Shown in pieces: positions 17,353-26,156 of a DNA stretch of 64,000 bases; the stretch's first letter is position 1; each line of letters begins with the position of its first letter. The notes beneath the pieces are model-generated. The model was given only the letters and a program-made list of their open reading frames with translations, was not told the DNA's origin and ran no database searches. This stretch comes from Neomegalonema sp. (GTDB lineage Bacteria > Pseudomonadota > Alphaproteobacteria > Rhodobacterales > Rhodobacteraceae), in the NCBI GenBank assembly GCA_022760435.1, contig JALEFY010000031.1, positions 78,862-142,861 on the forward strand, read 5' to 3'. The translations under genes were made by a program, and so were the position numbers.

Positions 17353-18585
17353 TCACCCACGCATGATCGCGGGCAGATCGGTGCGATCGCCCGCGGCATA
17401 GCTCATCGCGGCCCGGCGCAGCGGGGCGATCTGGCCAAAGGCCGACAGGCCCAGCCGGCGCAGCATCCGCACCGGGGCCATGTCGTTGGAAAACAGGCGG
17501 TTGAGGCCATCGGTCGCCAGCGAGATCCCCAGGCTGTCAGGGCGGCGCCATTCGGCATAGCGCTCGAGCACGCCGCCATCGCCCAGATCCTCGCCATAGC
17601 GCTGCGCATTGCCCAGCACCTCGGCCAGCGCCGCGGCGTCTCGGAGCCCGTAGTTGAAGCCCTGCCCGGCAATCGGGTGCATCCCGCGCGCGGCATCGCC
17701 GACCAGCGCCAGGCGCTCTTGCACGAACGCGCGCGCCACCGTGGTGTTGAGCGGATAGACCCAGCGCTTGCCATCAAGCTCCAGCGCACCGAGGAAATCC
17801 CCGAACCGGCGCCGCAGCTCCGCCAGATAGACCGCATCGCTCACCGAGCGCAGCGCCTCGGCCATATCGCCGCGCTCGGTCCAGACCAGTGAGGAGCGAT
17901 GCCCGCCCGAAAGCGGCAGGATCGCGAACGGGCCAGCGGGCAGGAAATACTCATGCGCGACCCCGTGATGCGGGCGCTCGTGGCGCACGGCGCAGACCAG
18001 GCCGATCTGATCATACTCGGCGGCGATGCGCTCGATCCCGGCGGCCTTCGCGATCGCCGAGCGGCGCCCGTCACAGGCGATGGCGAGCGGGGTGCGGATC
18101 TGCGAGCCGTCATCGAGGGTGATCGTCGCCCCGAACCCGTCGCGCGCCACGCTGCTGGCCTTGGTGCCATCCCGGTAGTCGATCAGCGGGCTCGCCGCCA
18201 CCTTGTCGAGCAGCGCGATGCGCAGCACCGGATCCTCGACCATATGGCCAAAGCCCTGCGCCAGCTCGCGGCTGTCGAAATGCACGAAATGCGGCGAGGC
18301 CTTGCGCCCCGGCTCGCCATCGCTGACCAGGATATCGAGGATCTCCTGCGCATCCGGCGCGATCGCCTCCCACACCCCAAGAGCCGAAAGCATCCGGCGC
18401 GAGGCGAGGGCAATGGCATAGGCACGGCCATCGAAGTCCCGCGCGCGCGAAACCTTGAGCGGCAGCGGGTCGAGCACAACGCTCGCGATCCCTTCCGCCG
18501 CCAGCGCCAGCGCCAATGCCGAGCCGACCAGCCCGCCGCCGATGATGACCGTCTGTGCCTGCGCCTGTGCGGTGTTCTCGGCCAT
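17353..18585 (-). CDS. UbiH/UbiF/VisC-family FAD-dependent monooxygenase
   Basis: A 410-residue flavoprotein hydroxylase of the ubiquinone-biosynthesis family. The FAD-binding GGGLVGSALALALA motif is near residue 13, the central DGRRSAIAKAAG motif near 175 and the C-terminal ribityl-binding GDAARGMHPIAGQGFNYG near 290. Members hydroxylate the quinone ring at C5, C6 or C1; which position cannot be told. Presence of ftsK and lolA nearby on the other strand fits a conserved alphaproteobacterial neighbourhood, so this is more likely ubiquinone biosynthesis than part of the benzoate pathway. The start ATG 18585 follows GGAGCAAGAG. Confidence 0.88.
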   Translation of the reverse strand: MAENTAQAQAQTVIIGGGLVGSALALALAAEGIASVVLDPLPLKVSRARDFDGRAYAIALASRRMLSALGVWEAIAPDAQEILDILVSDGEPGRKASPHFVHFDSRELAQGFGHMVEDPVLRIALLDKVAASPLIDYRDGTKASSVARDGFGATITLDDGSQIRTPLAIACDGRRSAIAKAAGIERIAAEYDQIGLVCAVRHERPHHGVAHEYFLPAGPFAILPLSGGHRSSLVWTERGDMAEALRSVSDAVYLAELRRRFGDFLGALELDGKRWVYPLNTTVARAFVQERLALVGDAARGMHPIAGQGFNYGLRDAAALAEVLGNAQRYGEDLGDGGVLERYAEWRRPDSLGISLATDGLNRLFSNDMAPVRMLRRLGLSAFGQIAPLRRAAMSYAAGDRTDLPAIMRG

Positions 18586-18675
18586 GCTCTTGCTCCTATG
18601 CGCCCGATATGCTTGGTTGAGCCCTTCTGAACGAGAACGGCTCGCTGCTTTTCTCATGTGGAGGGGCCCTTGTCG

Positions 18676-20034
18676 ATGTCGAGCCGGATCAGCGCGATTG
18701 CGACCAAAAGCGCCGCCGAGATAGGTCGCGCGATCGGCGCCGGGGCGGTGCGCGCCGAAAGCCTTACCGAGCATTATCTGATGATCGCCGAAGGGCGAGA
18801 GGAAGTTTATGTGCTTCTGTGCCCCGAGCGGGCATTGGCCGAGGCGCGGGCGGCGGATCGGCGGGCGGCGCTGGGCGATCGGCGCTCAAGGCTCGACGGG
18901 GTGCCGATCAGCTGGAAGGATCTGTTCGATCTCGCCGGTGAGCCGAGCGAGGCCGGCTCGGCGCTGCTCAAGGGCCAGATCGTGGCGCGCGATGGTGAGG
19001 CGGTGCGGCGGCTCGCGCGGGCCGGGCTGGTAGCCTTGGGCAAGACCCATATGAGCGAGCTGGCATTCTCCGGGCTCGGCTACAACCCGATCACCGCCAC
19101 GGCGCCTTGCGCCTTTGACGAGACGCTTGTCGCGGGCGGATCCTCGTCGGGGGCGGCGGCCTCGGTCGCGATGGGACTGGCGGCGGCGGCGATCGGCTCG
19201 GATACCGGCGGCTCGGTGCGCATCCCCTCGGCCTGGTCGGGGCTGGTCGGGCTCAAGACCACCCATGGCGCGATCCCGCTCACCGGTACCGTGCCGCTCA
19301 GCCCGTCCCTTGACACGATCGGCCCGCTCTGCCGCACGATCGAGGATGCCGCCGTCTTCTACGCCCTGCTCACCGGCAAGCGCGAACCCGATCTGACAGG
19401 CGCTTCCCTCATCGGCCTGCATTTCTGGGCTGCGCAAGGCGCGGTGCTGGAGGCGTGCGATCCCGAGATCCTCGACGGTTTCGAGGCGGCGCTCGCCCGG
19501 CTCGAGGGTGCCGGTGCCGTGATCACGCGCGCGCCGATCCCCGAATTCGAGACCGCCTTGCAGGTCACCGCGCAGCAGGGCGGCATCGTCAATACCGAAG
19601 GCTATGCGATCTGGGGCGACCAGCTCGAAGCGCGGCCCGAGCTGGTCTATCCGATGGTGCTCGAGCGCTTTCGCTCCGGGCGCAGCTTTCGTGCCGATCA
19701 GATCGACGGCGCACGGCTGATGCTGCAAGGGCTCGCGCGCGCCTATCAGCGCCGCACCGCCGGTTTTGACGCCGTGCTGATGCCGACCACCGCCAATCTG
19801 CCGCCGAAGATCGCCGATCTCGCCGCGGACCCGGATTATGCGATGCGCCAGAACATGCTGGCTTTGCGCAATACCAGGCTCGCCAATCTGCTGGGCCTGT
19901 GCGCCCTCGCACTGCCAAGCGGGCGCTCTGCCTCAGGATTGCCACTTTCTGTTTCTTTGTACGGCGGCCCGTTCGAGGAGGCGCGGCTCCTGCGCCTTGG
20001 CGCAGCGTGCGAGCGCGCCCTCGCTCTGGCTTGA
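18676..20034 (+). CDS. Amidase (amidase-signature family)
   Basis: A 452-residue amidase-signature hydrolase. The Ser-cisSer-Lys triad is visible: Lys in PISWKDLF (about residue 76), the Gly/Ser-rich GGSSSGAAAS block with the cis-Ser region and the nucleophile in IGSDTGGSVRIPS. These enzymes hydrolyse amide bonds; the substrate is unknown, and it is unlikely to be GatA because no gatB or gatC lies beside it. The start at ATG 18676 is eight bases after GGAGGGG, whereas the upstream GTG 18658 overlaps that site. It is divergent from the UbiH-family gene over about 90 bases. Confidence 0.88.
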   Translation: MSSRISAIATKSAAEIGRAIGAGAVRAESLTEHYLMIAEGREEVYVLLCPERALAEARAADRRAALGDRRSRLDGVPISWKDLFDLAGEPSEAGSALLKGQIVARDGEAVRRLARAGLVALGKTHMSELAFSGLGYNPITATAPCAFDETLVAGGSSSGAAASVAMGLAAAAIGSDTGGSVRIPSAWSGLVGLKTTHGAIPLTGTVPLSPSLDTIGPLCRTIEDAAVFYALLTGKREPDLTGASLIGLHFWAAQGAVLEACDPEILDGFEAALARLEGAGAVITRAPIPEFETALQVTAQQGGIVNTEGYAIWGDQLEARPELVYPMVLERFRSGRSFRADQIDGARLMLQGLARAYQRRTAGFDAVLMPTTANLPPKIADLAADPDYAMRQNMLALRNTRLANLLGLCALALPSGRSASGLPLSVSLYGGPFEEARLLRLGAACERALALA

Positions 20035-20048
20035 GTGAAAGGATTTCC

Positions 20049-21245
20049 ATGCTCCCGGAACGGCTGACGGCCCTGCCCGAATACGCATTCCCCCGCCTGC
20101 GCGCCCTGCTCGGCGAGACCGCCCCCGGCAAGCCGCAGATCGACTTTTCGATCGGCGAGCCCAAGCACGCGCCGCCGGCATTCATCCGCCCGATCCTCGA
20201 TGCGCATTTCGACAAGCTCGCGGGCTATCCGCCGATCGAGGGCACCGAGAGCTTTCGCGCGGCGGTGCGCGACTGGCTGAGCATGCGCTATCACCTGCCG
20301 CAAGGCTGGGCGGAGCAGAACCTCAAGGTGCTGCCGCTCAACGGCACGCGCGAGGGGCTGTTCATGTCGGTGCTCGCCACCACGCCCGAGCGCAAGAACC
20401 GCCAGCGCCCGGCGGTGCTGCTGCCCAACCCCTTCTACCAATGCTATGCGGCGGCGACCCTGACCGCCGGTGCCGAGCCGATCTATCTGTCGGCCACGCA
20501 AGAGACCGGCTTTTTGCCCAGCCTCGATCTGCCCGAGCCGATGCTCGAGCGCACGGCGGCGTTCTTCTTGTGCTCGCCCGCCAATCCGCAAGGCGCGGTG
20601 GCGAGCCGCGATTACTGGCGCCGTCTGCTGGAACTGGCGCAAAAGCATGATTTCCTGATCTTCGCCGATGAGTGCTATTCGGAGATCTACCGCGGCGCGG
20701 CGCCGGTCGGGGTGCTTCAGGTCGCGGCCGAGATCGGTGCCGACCCAAACCGGGTCCTCGCCTTTCATTCGCTCTCCAAACGCTCGAACCTCGCCGGGCT
20801 GCGCTCAGGCTTTGTGGCCGGAGGCGAGGCGCCGCTGGCGGCTGTTCAGCGCCTCAAGGCCTATGGCGGCGCGCCCAATCCGCTGCCAGCGCTCCATGCC
20901 GCCGAGGCCGCCTGGCGCGACGAGGCGCATGTCATCGCCAACCGCGCGCTTTACGCCGAGAAATTCGCGTTTGCTGACGAACTGTTTACCTCTCTGCCCG
21001 CATACCAGTCACCTGAGGCCGGGTTCTTCTTGTGGATCCGGGTGGGTGACGGCGAATCCGTCACCAAGGACTTGTGGCGAGAGGACGGGGTGAAGGTGTT
21101 GCCCGGTTCCTATCTCTCCCGCCGGGACGCCGATGGGCTGGATCCGGGGGCCGAATACATCCGTGTCGCGCTGGTCGCGCCGCTGGAACAGGTCCGGGAG
21201 GGATTGGGACGTTTGCACGAAAGGCTCCTGACACTCGCCTCCTAG
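20049..21245 (+). CDS. dapC: Class I/II aminotransferase, probable N-succinyldiaminopimelate aminotransferase
   Basis: A 398-residue PLP-dependent fold-type I aminotransferase. The Schiff-base lysine lies in FHSLSKRSNLAGLRSGF, and the family motifs PNPFYQ, SPANPQGA and FADECYSEIY are present. Overall pattern and length match DapC, which transaminates N-succinyl-2-amino-6-ketopimelate in lysine and meso-diaminopimelate synthesis, but other aspartate-aminotransferase subfamilies are close. Start ATG 20049 follows AAAGGA, 14 bases after the amidase gene, and ftsK follows in 18 bases. Confidence 0.8.
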   Translation: MLPERLTALPEYAFPRLRALLGETAPGKPQIDFSIGEPKHAPPAFIRPILDAHFDKLAGYPPIEGTESFRAAVRDWLSMRYHLPQGWAEQNLKVLPLNGTREGLFMSVLATTPERKNRQRPAVLLPNPFYQCYAAATLTAGAEPIYLSATQETGFLPSLDLPEPMLERTAAFFLCSPANPQGAVASRDYWRRLLELAQKHDFLIFADECYSEIYRGAAPVGVLQVAAEIGADPNRVLAFHSLSKRSNLAGLRSGFVAGGEAPLAAVQRLKAYGGAPNPLPALHAAEAAWRDEAHVIANRALYAEKFAFADELFTSLPAYQSPEAGFFLWIRVGDGESVTKDLWREDGVKVLPGSYLSRRDADGLDPGAEYIRVALVAPLEQVREGLGRLHERLLTLAS

Positions 21246-21263
21246 AATGGGAGGCAGATCGAC

Positions 21264-24020
21264 ATGGCAGCGCGTCCGTTTTTCACCGCCGAGGAACGCA
21301 AGGCGGTCGGACAGGCCCTCAAGCGCATCGCTGGACCGGTGATTTGTTTTGCCGCTCTGGCTTACTGCCTGAGCTTGATGAGTTATGACCCGGCCGATCC
21401 GGGCCCGTTCAGTGCGACCTGGCGCGAGCCGACCAACTGGCTCGGCGCGACCGGTGCCTGGTTCGCCGATGCCGCGATGCGGCTGTTCGGGCTCGTTGCG
21501 CTGGTGATCGGATTGCTGGGTTTTGGCCTCGGCTGGCGCGTGCTTCAGGATGAGCCGATCTGGCAAAGCGCCGGGCGCATGATCGCCACCCCCTTTGCCC
21601 TCATTGCGCTTTGCGTGTTCGCCTCCGCCCATAGCATCGCCGCCCCCGCTGGCGGCGGGCTTGGCGGATTGGTCGGCGATTTCTTCTTCGGGTTGGCAAT
21701 GGACAGCCTGCCCTTTCAAAATCAAAGCGGCCGTCTGGTGCTGGTCACCCTCCTCGCTCTGTTCGCCTCGCTCGGCCTCGGCCTTTACGCGATCGGTGCG
21801 AGCCGAGAGGGGGTGCGCAAGGTCATCGCCCATGGCATCGAGCAAGCCGTGCTGCTCGGATCCGTGCTGGGCGCCGGTTTTCGCGATATCGCGCAGGCCT
21901 CCAACGATCATCAATATGCCACGGTCGCGGATGCGCCCGATCCGGTTTGGTCGAGTTTTGACGCCAAGCCCGATGAGCAGGGCGGCTTTGGTGGTCAGCT
22001 TGAGCGTCTGGGCGAAGGGGTCAGCCGCCGGGTGATCGACTGGAGCGATCGCCTCGGTGCGCTTCTCGGCTATGGCGAGCCGCCCTTGCGCGCCGTCCCC
22101 CCGGCACCGCGCGGTTTTGAACCCGATGAGGACGAGGCGCCGCAATTGGCTCTGCCTGCGCCGCAGGGCTATGAGCAAGCGGTGATCGAGCCCGAGCCGA
22201 TTGAAGCGGTGCAGCAGACCGCCGAGCCCGAGGGCGACGAGCCGGAGACCTTCCCCTTCGCGGTCTTTGATCCGACGGCCGATCTCGAGCTCGACCCGCG
22301 CAGCCTGGCCGATTGGCAAGGCGATCACCCTGAAACTGGGCTTGTCCCAGAAGCGGAGCAGGAGCCCGAACCGGAGCACGCGCTTGGCGCGCAAGAAACC
22401 TCTGACGATTTTGCGGATACCAGCGGCGCCGAGCAGCTCGTCTTTGAGGACAGCGCACTCGAAGCACCTGTTGCGTCCGAGGCGGATCCGTTCGATCTGC
22501 GCGAGCCGGGCATTGATGGCTATGTCACCCCGGCGCTCGATCTGCTGGCCGAACCCGACCCGGATCGCCCGTCGGTGATGAGCGAGGCCACGCTCGCGCA
22601 AATGACCGAGCAGCTTATCACCGTGCTCGGCGATTTCGGCGTGCGCGGCGAGATCGTGCGCGCGAGCCCCGGCCCGGTCGTCACCCTGTTCGAGCTGGAG
22701 CCCGCCCCCGGCACCAAAGCGTCGCGCGTGATCAACCTCGCCGATGACATCGCCCGCTCGATGAGTGCTGTCTCGGCCCGGATCTCCACCGTGCCCGGGC
22801 GCAACGTGATCGGGATCGAGCTGCCGAACCCGGCCCGCGAGACCGTGTTGCTGCGCGAGCTGATCGCCCATCCGAGCTTTGCCGAGCATGAGGGCCTGTT
22901 GCCTCTGGCGCTGGGCAAGGACATCGCCGGCGAGCCGGTGGTGGCGGATCTGGCGAAGATGCCGCATTTGCTGATCGCGGGCACCACCGGCTCGGGCAAG
23001 TCGGTCGCGATCAACACCATGCTGCTCTCGCTGCTCTATCGGCTTTCGCCCGATCAGGTGCGCCTGATCATGATCGACCCGAAGATGCTGGAATTGTCGG
23101 TCTATAACGACATCCCGCATCTGCTCGCTCCCGTGGTCACCGATCCCAAGCAAGCGGTGCAGGCACTCAAATGGGTCGTGCGCGAGATGGAGACCCGCTA
23201 TCAGAAGATGGCCAAGCTCAATGTGCGCGGCCTGGCCAGCTATAACGCCAAGATCGAGGAAGCGATCGAGCGCGGCGAGCAGTTCGAGCGGGTCGTGCAG
23301 ACCGGCTTTGACGAGGTGAGCGGCCAACCGATCTACGAGACCGAATATTTCGACCCCGAGCCGATGCCGCTGATCGTCGTCGTCGTCGATGAGATGGCCG
23401 ATCTGATGCTGGTCGCGGGCAAGGAGATCGAATGGTGCATCCAGCGCCTGGCGCAAATGGCGCGGGCGTCCGGTATCCACCTCATCATGGCCACACAGCG
23501 GCCATCAGTCGATGTGATCACCGGCACCATCAAGGCGAATTTCCCGATCCGGATCAGCTTCCAGGTGACCTCGAAAATCGACAGTCGGACCATTCTTGGC
23601 GAACAGGGCGCCGAGCAATTGCTCGGGCGCGGCGACATGTTGTATTCGGCAGGCGGCGCTCGGACGGCTCGGGTGCATGGCCCGTTTGTCTCCGATGACG
23701 AGGTGCAGGACATCGTCACCCATCTGCGCCGCCTCGGCGAGCCGGATTTCAAGGTCGAATTTGCCAGCGAAGACGACGAGCCCGACGGTTTTGGCGGTGA
23801 TTTCGGCGGCGATGCGGCTTCGGATGATGATGCTCTGTATCAACGCGCCGTTGCAATCGCGGTGAATGAACGCAAAGCCTCGACGAGCTTTATTCAGCGC
23901 AAGCTACAGATCGGCTATAACCGCGCCGCACGCATCGTCGATCAGATGGAGGAGCGCGGGGTGGTCAGCCCGGCCAATCACGTCGGCAAACGCGAAGTTC
24001 TGGTGGGGCAGGCGACCTGA
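21264..24020 (+). CDS. ftsK: DNA translocase FtsK
   Basis: FtsK couples septation to chromosome dimer resolution by pumping DNA towards dif. The 918-residue protein has four or five N-terminal membrane segments (to about residue 190), an acidic, Pro/Glu-rich linker (about 210-430), the alpha and beta motor domains with Walker A GTTGSGKS near residue 573 and Walker [12 protein letters not shown], and the C-terminal winged-helix gamma domain that reads KOPS (about 855-918). Length is typical for alphaproteobacteria. It is followed by lolA after 57 bases. Confidence 0.97.
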   Translation: MAARPFFTAEERKAVGQALKRIAGPVICFAALAYCLSLMSYDPADPGPFSATWREPTNWLGATGAWFADAAMRLFGLVALVIGLLGFGLGWRVLQDEPIWQSAGRMIATPFALIALCVFASAHSIAAPAGGGLGGLVGDFFFGLAMDSLPFQNQSGRLVLVTLLALFASLGLGLYAIGASREGVRKVIAHGIEQAVLLGSVLGAGFRDIAQASNDHQYATVADAPDPVWSSFDAKPDEQGGFGGQLERLGEGVSRRVIDWSDRLGALLGYGEPPLRAVPPAPRGFEPDEDEAPQLALPAPQGYEQAVIEPEPIEAVQQTAEPEGDEPETFPFAVFDPTADLELDPRSLADWQGDHPETGLVPEAEQEPEPEHALGAQETSDDFADTSGAEQLVFEDSALEAPVASEADPFDLREPGIDGYVTPALDLLAEPDPDRPSVMSEATLAQMTEQLITVLGDFGVRGEIVRASPGPVVTLFELEPAPGTKASRVINLADDIARSMSAVSARISTVPGRNVIGIELPNPARETVLLRELIAHPSFAEHEGLLPLALGKDIAGEPVVADLAKMPHLLIAGTTGSGKSVAINTMLLSLLYRLSPDQVRLIMIDPKMLELSVYNDIPHLLAPVVTDPKQAVQALKWVVREMETRYQKMAKLNVRGLASYNAKIEEAIERGEQFERVVQTGFDEVSGQPIYETEYFDPEPMPLIVVVVDEMADLMLVAGKEIEWCIQRLAQMARASGIHLIMATQRPSVDVITGTIKANFPIRISFQVTSKIDSRTILGEQGAEQLLGRGDMLYSAGGARTARVHGPFVSDDEVQDIVTHLRRLGEPDFKVEFASEDDEPDGFGGDFGGDAASDDDALYQRAVAIAVNERKASTSFIQRKLQIGYNRAARIVDQMEERGVVSPANHVGKREVLVGQAT

Positions 24021-24077
24021 GGCGATTGCCCCCCGCTTATCGAGAGACCCGGAGGAAGACCCGGGGTTGGAGGAAGA

Positions 24078-24683
24078 ATGATGAACCGCCGCACTTTGCT
24101 CAGCTCGCTGCTGGGCGCGTTTTTGGGCGCGCTGGTGCCCCTTGCCGCTGTTGCCAATGACGAAGATGTCGTGCGCATCAATGCCTATCTCAACAGCATC
24201 AAGACCATGCAGGGCCAGTTCGTGCAGATCGCGCCCGATGGGGTCGTCTCCGAGGGGGATTTCTATATCCGCCGCCCCGGTCGGCTGCGTTTTGAATATG
24301 CCCGCCCCAATCCGACCCGCGTCATTGCCGACGGGTTCTGGGTCGCGGTCGAGGATCGCTCGCTCAATTCGCAAGATCGCTTCCCGCTCAGCCAGACCCC
24401 GCTGTATTTGCTGCTGAAGGAAGACGTGGACCTGCTGTCCGAAGGCGCGATCCAGAAGGTCGAGCGGAGCCAGGGGCAGTTGCGGGTAACCGCGATCGAC
24501 CCCAATGAGACAGAGCAAGGGTCGGTGACCATGGTGTTCGACGCCAACCCGGTCGCGCTCAAGCAATGGATCGTGACCGATCCGCAAGGCTTGACCACGA
24601 CGATCGCCCTGCGCAACGCCAAACATGATTTGCCACTGGACGCGGCCCTGTTTGTGATCGAAGATCCAAGATCTCGAGAGTAA
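24078..24683 (+). CDS. lolA: Outer-membrane lipoprotein carrier protein LolA
   Basis: A 201-residue periplasmic chaperone that ferries lipoproteins from the LolCDE complex to the outer membrane. The signal peptide (basic start, hydrophobic core, Ala-Val-Ala near residue 24) is followed by the LolA pattern: LNSIKTMQGQFVQIAPDG, FYIRRPGRLRFEYA and the C-terminal VTDPQGLTTTIAL. Two adjacent ATG codons exist (24078 and 24081); the GGAGG site at 24069-24073 fits the second slightly better. The ftsK-lolA order is widely conserved in alphaproteobacteria. Confidence 0.93.
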   Translation: MMNRRTLLSSLLGAFLGALVPLAAVANDEDVVRINAYLNSIKTMQGQFVQIAPDGVVSEGDFYIRRPGRLRFEYARPNPTRVIADGFWVAVEDRSLNSQDRFPLSQTPLYLLLKEDVDLLSEGAIQKVERSQGQLRVTAIDPNETEQGSVTMVFDANPVALKQWIVTDPQGLTTTIALRNAKHDLPLDAALFVIEDPRSRE

Positions 24684-24697
24684 CCACAGGAGCCTTC

Positions 24698-26056
24698 GTG
24701 TCTTCTGACAGTATGAGCGAGGCACTCACCTGGCTCAGGGACCATCGCGTCTCCGAGATTGAGTGCCTCGTGCCGGATATGGCCGGCATCGCCCGCGGCA
24801 AGATCCTGCCGACCGATAAATTCATCACCAGCATCGGCTCCGACACGCTGCGGTTGCCCGAATCGATCTTCTTGCAGACCGTGACGGGCGACATGATCGA
24901 CAGCGAGGTGATGGATGATACCGAGCCCGATGTCCTGCTCGCCCCCGATCTGAGCGCCATGCGCCTGGTGCCCTGGTATGCGGAACCGACGGCGCAGGTG
25001 ATCTGCGATGTCAAACGCCGCGATGGCTCTCCGGTGGAGGTCGCGCCGCGTCAGGTCTTGCGCAAGGTTCTGGCCCTTTATGAAGCGCGCGGCTGGTGCC
25101 CGGTGGTGGCGCCGGAGCTGGAATTCTTCCTTGCCGAGCCCAATCTCGACCCGGATCTGCCGTTGCGCCCACCCGTGGGCAAATCGGGGCGACGCGAGTC
25201 GGGGCGTCAGTCCTACAGCATCGATGCGGTCAACGAGTTCGACCCGATGTTCGAGGACATGTACGACTTTTGCGAAGCGCAGAAGATCGATATCGACACG
25301 CTGATCCACGAATCGGGGGTCGCTCAGGTCGAGATCAACTTCATCCATGGCGATGCGCTCTCGCTCGCCGATCAGGTGTTCCTGTTCAAGCGCACGATCC
25401 GGCAGACGGCGCAGCGGCACAACATTTACGCGACCTTCATGGCCAAGCCCTATGAGCGCGAGCCGGGCTCGGCGATGCATATTCATCAAAGCCTGATTGA
25501 TATCGAGAGCGGCGAGAACCTGTTTGCGGATGAGAATGGCAAGAACACGCCGTTGTTCATGAGCTATATCGCGGGTTTGCAGCGCTATCAGCCTGACGCC
25601 ATGGCGCTGATCGGGCCGAATGTGAACTCTTACCGGCGCCTCGTGCGCGACTATGCGGCGCCACTCAATGTGCATTGGGCCGAGGAGAACCGCACCGTTG
25701 GCCTCAGGATCCCGCATTCGGGCCGCAACTCGCGGCGGGTGGAGAACCGGGTGCCTGGTGCGGATGCCAATCCTTACATCGCCTTCGCGGCCTCGCTCAT
25801 CTGCGGGTATCTGGGGATGGTCGATGGGCTCGAGCCCACCCAGCCGACCGCGGGCGTTGCGTATCAGAAAAAGGGCAACGCGCTGCCGCGGCACATCCTC
25901 GACGCGCTCTCGAAATTGCGGCAGAGTTCTGCGCTCAAGCGGGCGCTGGGCGAGGACTTCGTGCAGGTGTTCTACGAGGTGAAGATGGCCGAGCACGAGG
26001 CCTATTCGCAGGTGATCTCGGCTTGGGAGAGGGAGCATCTGCTGCTCAATGTCTGA
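24698..26056 (+). CDS. Glutamine-synthetase-family ligase (PuuA-like)
   Basis: A 452-residue ATP-dependent amide ligase of the glutamine synthetase superfamily. It has the N-terminal beta-grasp segment (VSEIECLVPDMAGIARGK), the metal-binding PELEFFL motif, GSAMHIHQSL and the substrate and ATP motif NRTVGLRIP. The pattern resembles gamma-glutamylputrescine synthetase and other gamma-glutamylamine ligases more than GlnA: it lacks the usual GlnA adenylylation loop. The true substrate amine is unknown. It starts at GTG 24698 with a CAGGAG site, 14 bases after lolA. Confidence 0.85.
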   Translation: MSSDSMSEALTWLRDHRVSEIECLVPDMAGIARGKILPTDKFITSIGSDTLRLPESIFLQTVTGDMIDSEVMDDTEPDVLLAPDLSAMRLVPWYAEPTAQVICDVKRRDGSPVEVAPRQVLRKVLALYEARGWCPVVAPELEFFLAEPNLDPDLPLRPPVGKSGRRESGRQSYSIDAVNEFDPMFEDMYDFCEAQKIDIDTLIHESGVAQVEINFIHGDALSLADQVFLFKRTIRQTAQRHNIYATFMAKPYEREPGSAMHIHQSLIDIESGENLFADENGKNTPLFMSYIAGLQRYQPDAMALIGPNVNSYRRLVRDYAAPLNVHWAEENRTVGLRIPHSGRNSRRVENRVPGADANPYIAFAASLICGYLGMVDGLEPTQPTAGVAYQKKGNALPRHILDALSKLRQSSALKRALGEDFVQVFYEVKMAEHEAYSQVISAWEREHLLLNV

Positions 26057-26104
26057 TAGCGCGGGGGCATGCGTTGAATGTGATCAGCGCTGCCTCCTTG
26101 GTGC

Positions 26105-26137
26105 TTGACCTTCCAGCAAGGGGAAGCTGCATGTAAC
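26105..26137 (+). promoter_or_regulatory. CueR/HmrR-type copper operator-promoter
   Basis: ACCTTCC (26108-26114), spacer AGCAAGG and GGAAGCT (26122-26128) form the dyad of MerR-family copper activators. It agrees at 20 of 21 positions with the E. coli copA CueR box, as I recall that site, read in the opposite orientation. A -35 box TTGACC (26105-26110) overlaps it, and a weak -10 near 26130-26137 (CATGTAAC) leaves the long 19-20 bp spacer typical of these promoters. The regulator gene is not in the window. Confidence 0.8.
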
Positions 26138-26156
26138 GGTCATGGAGGAACCGACC

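Noticed and set aside
18658..18676. GTG start for the amidase at 18658
   Set aside because: It overlaps the GGAGGGG ribosome site that serves ATG 18676.
21009..23480. Very long open frame antisense to ftsK
   Set aside because: Strong third-position GC in ftsK leaves few stop codons on the opposite strand; the product is His/Arg-rich with no recognisable domain.
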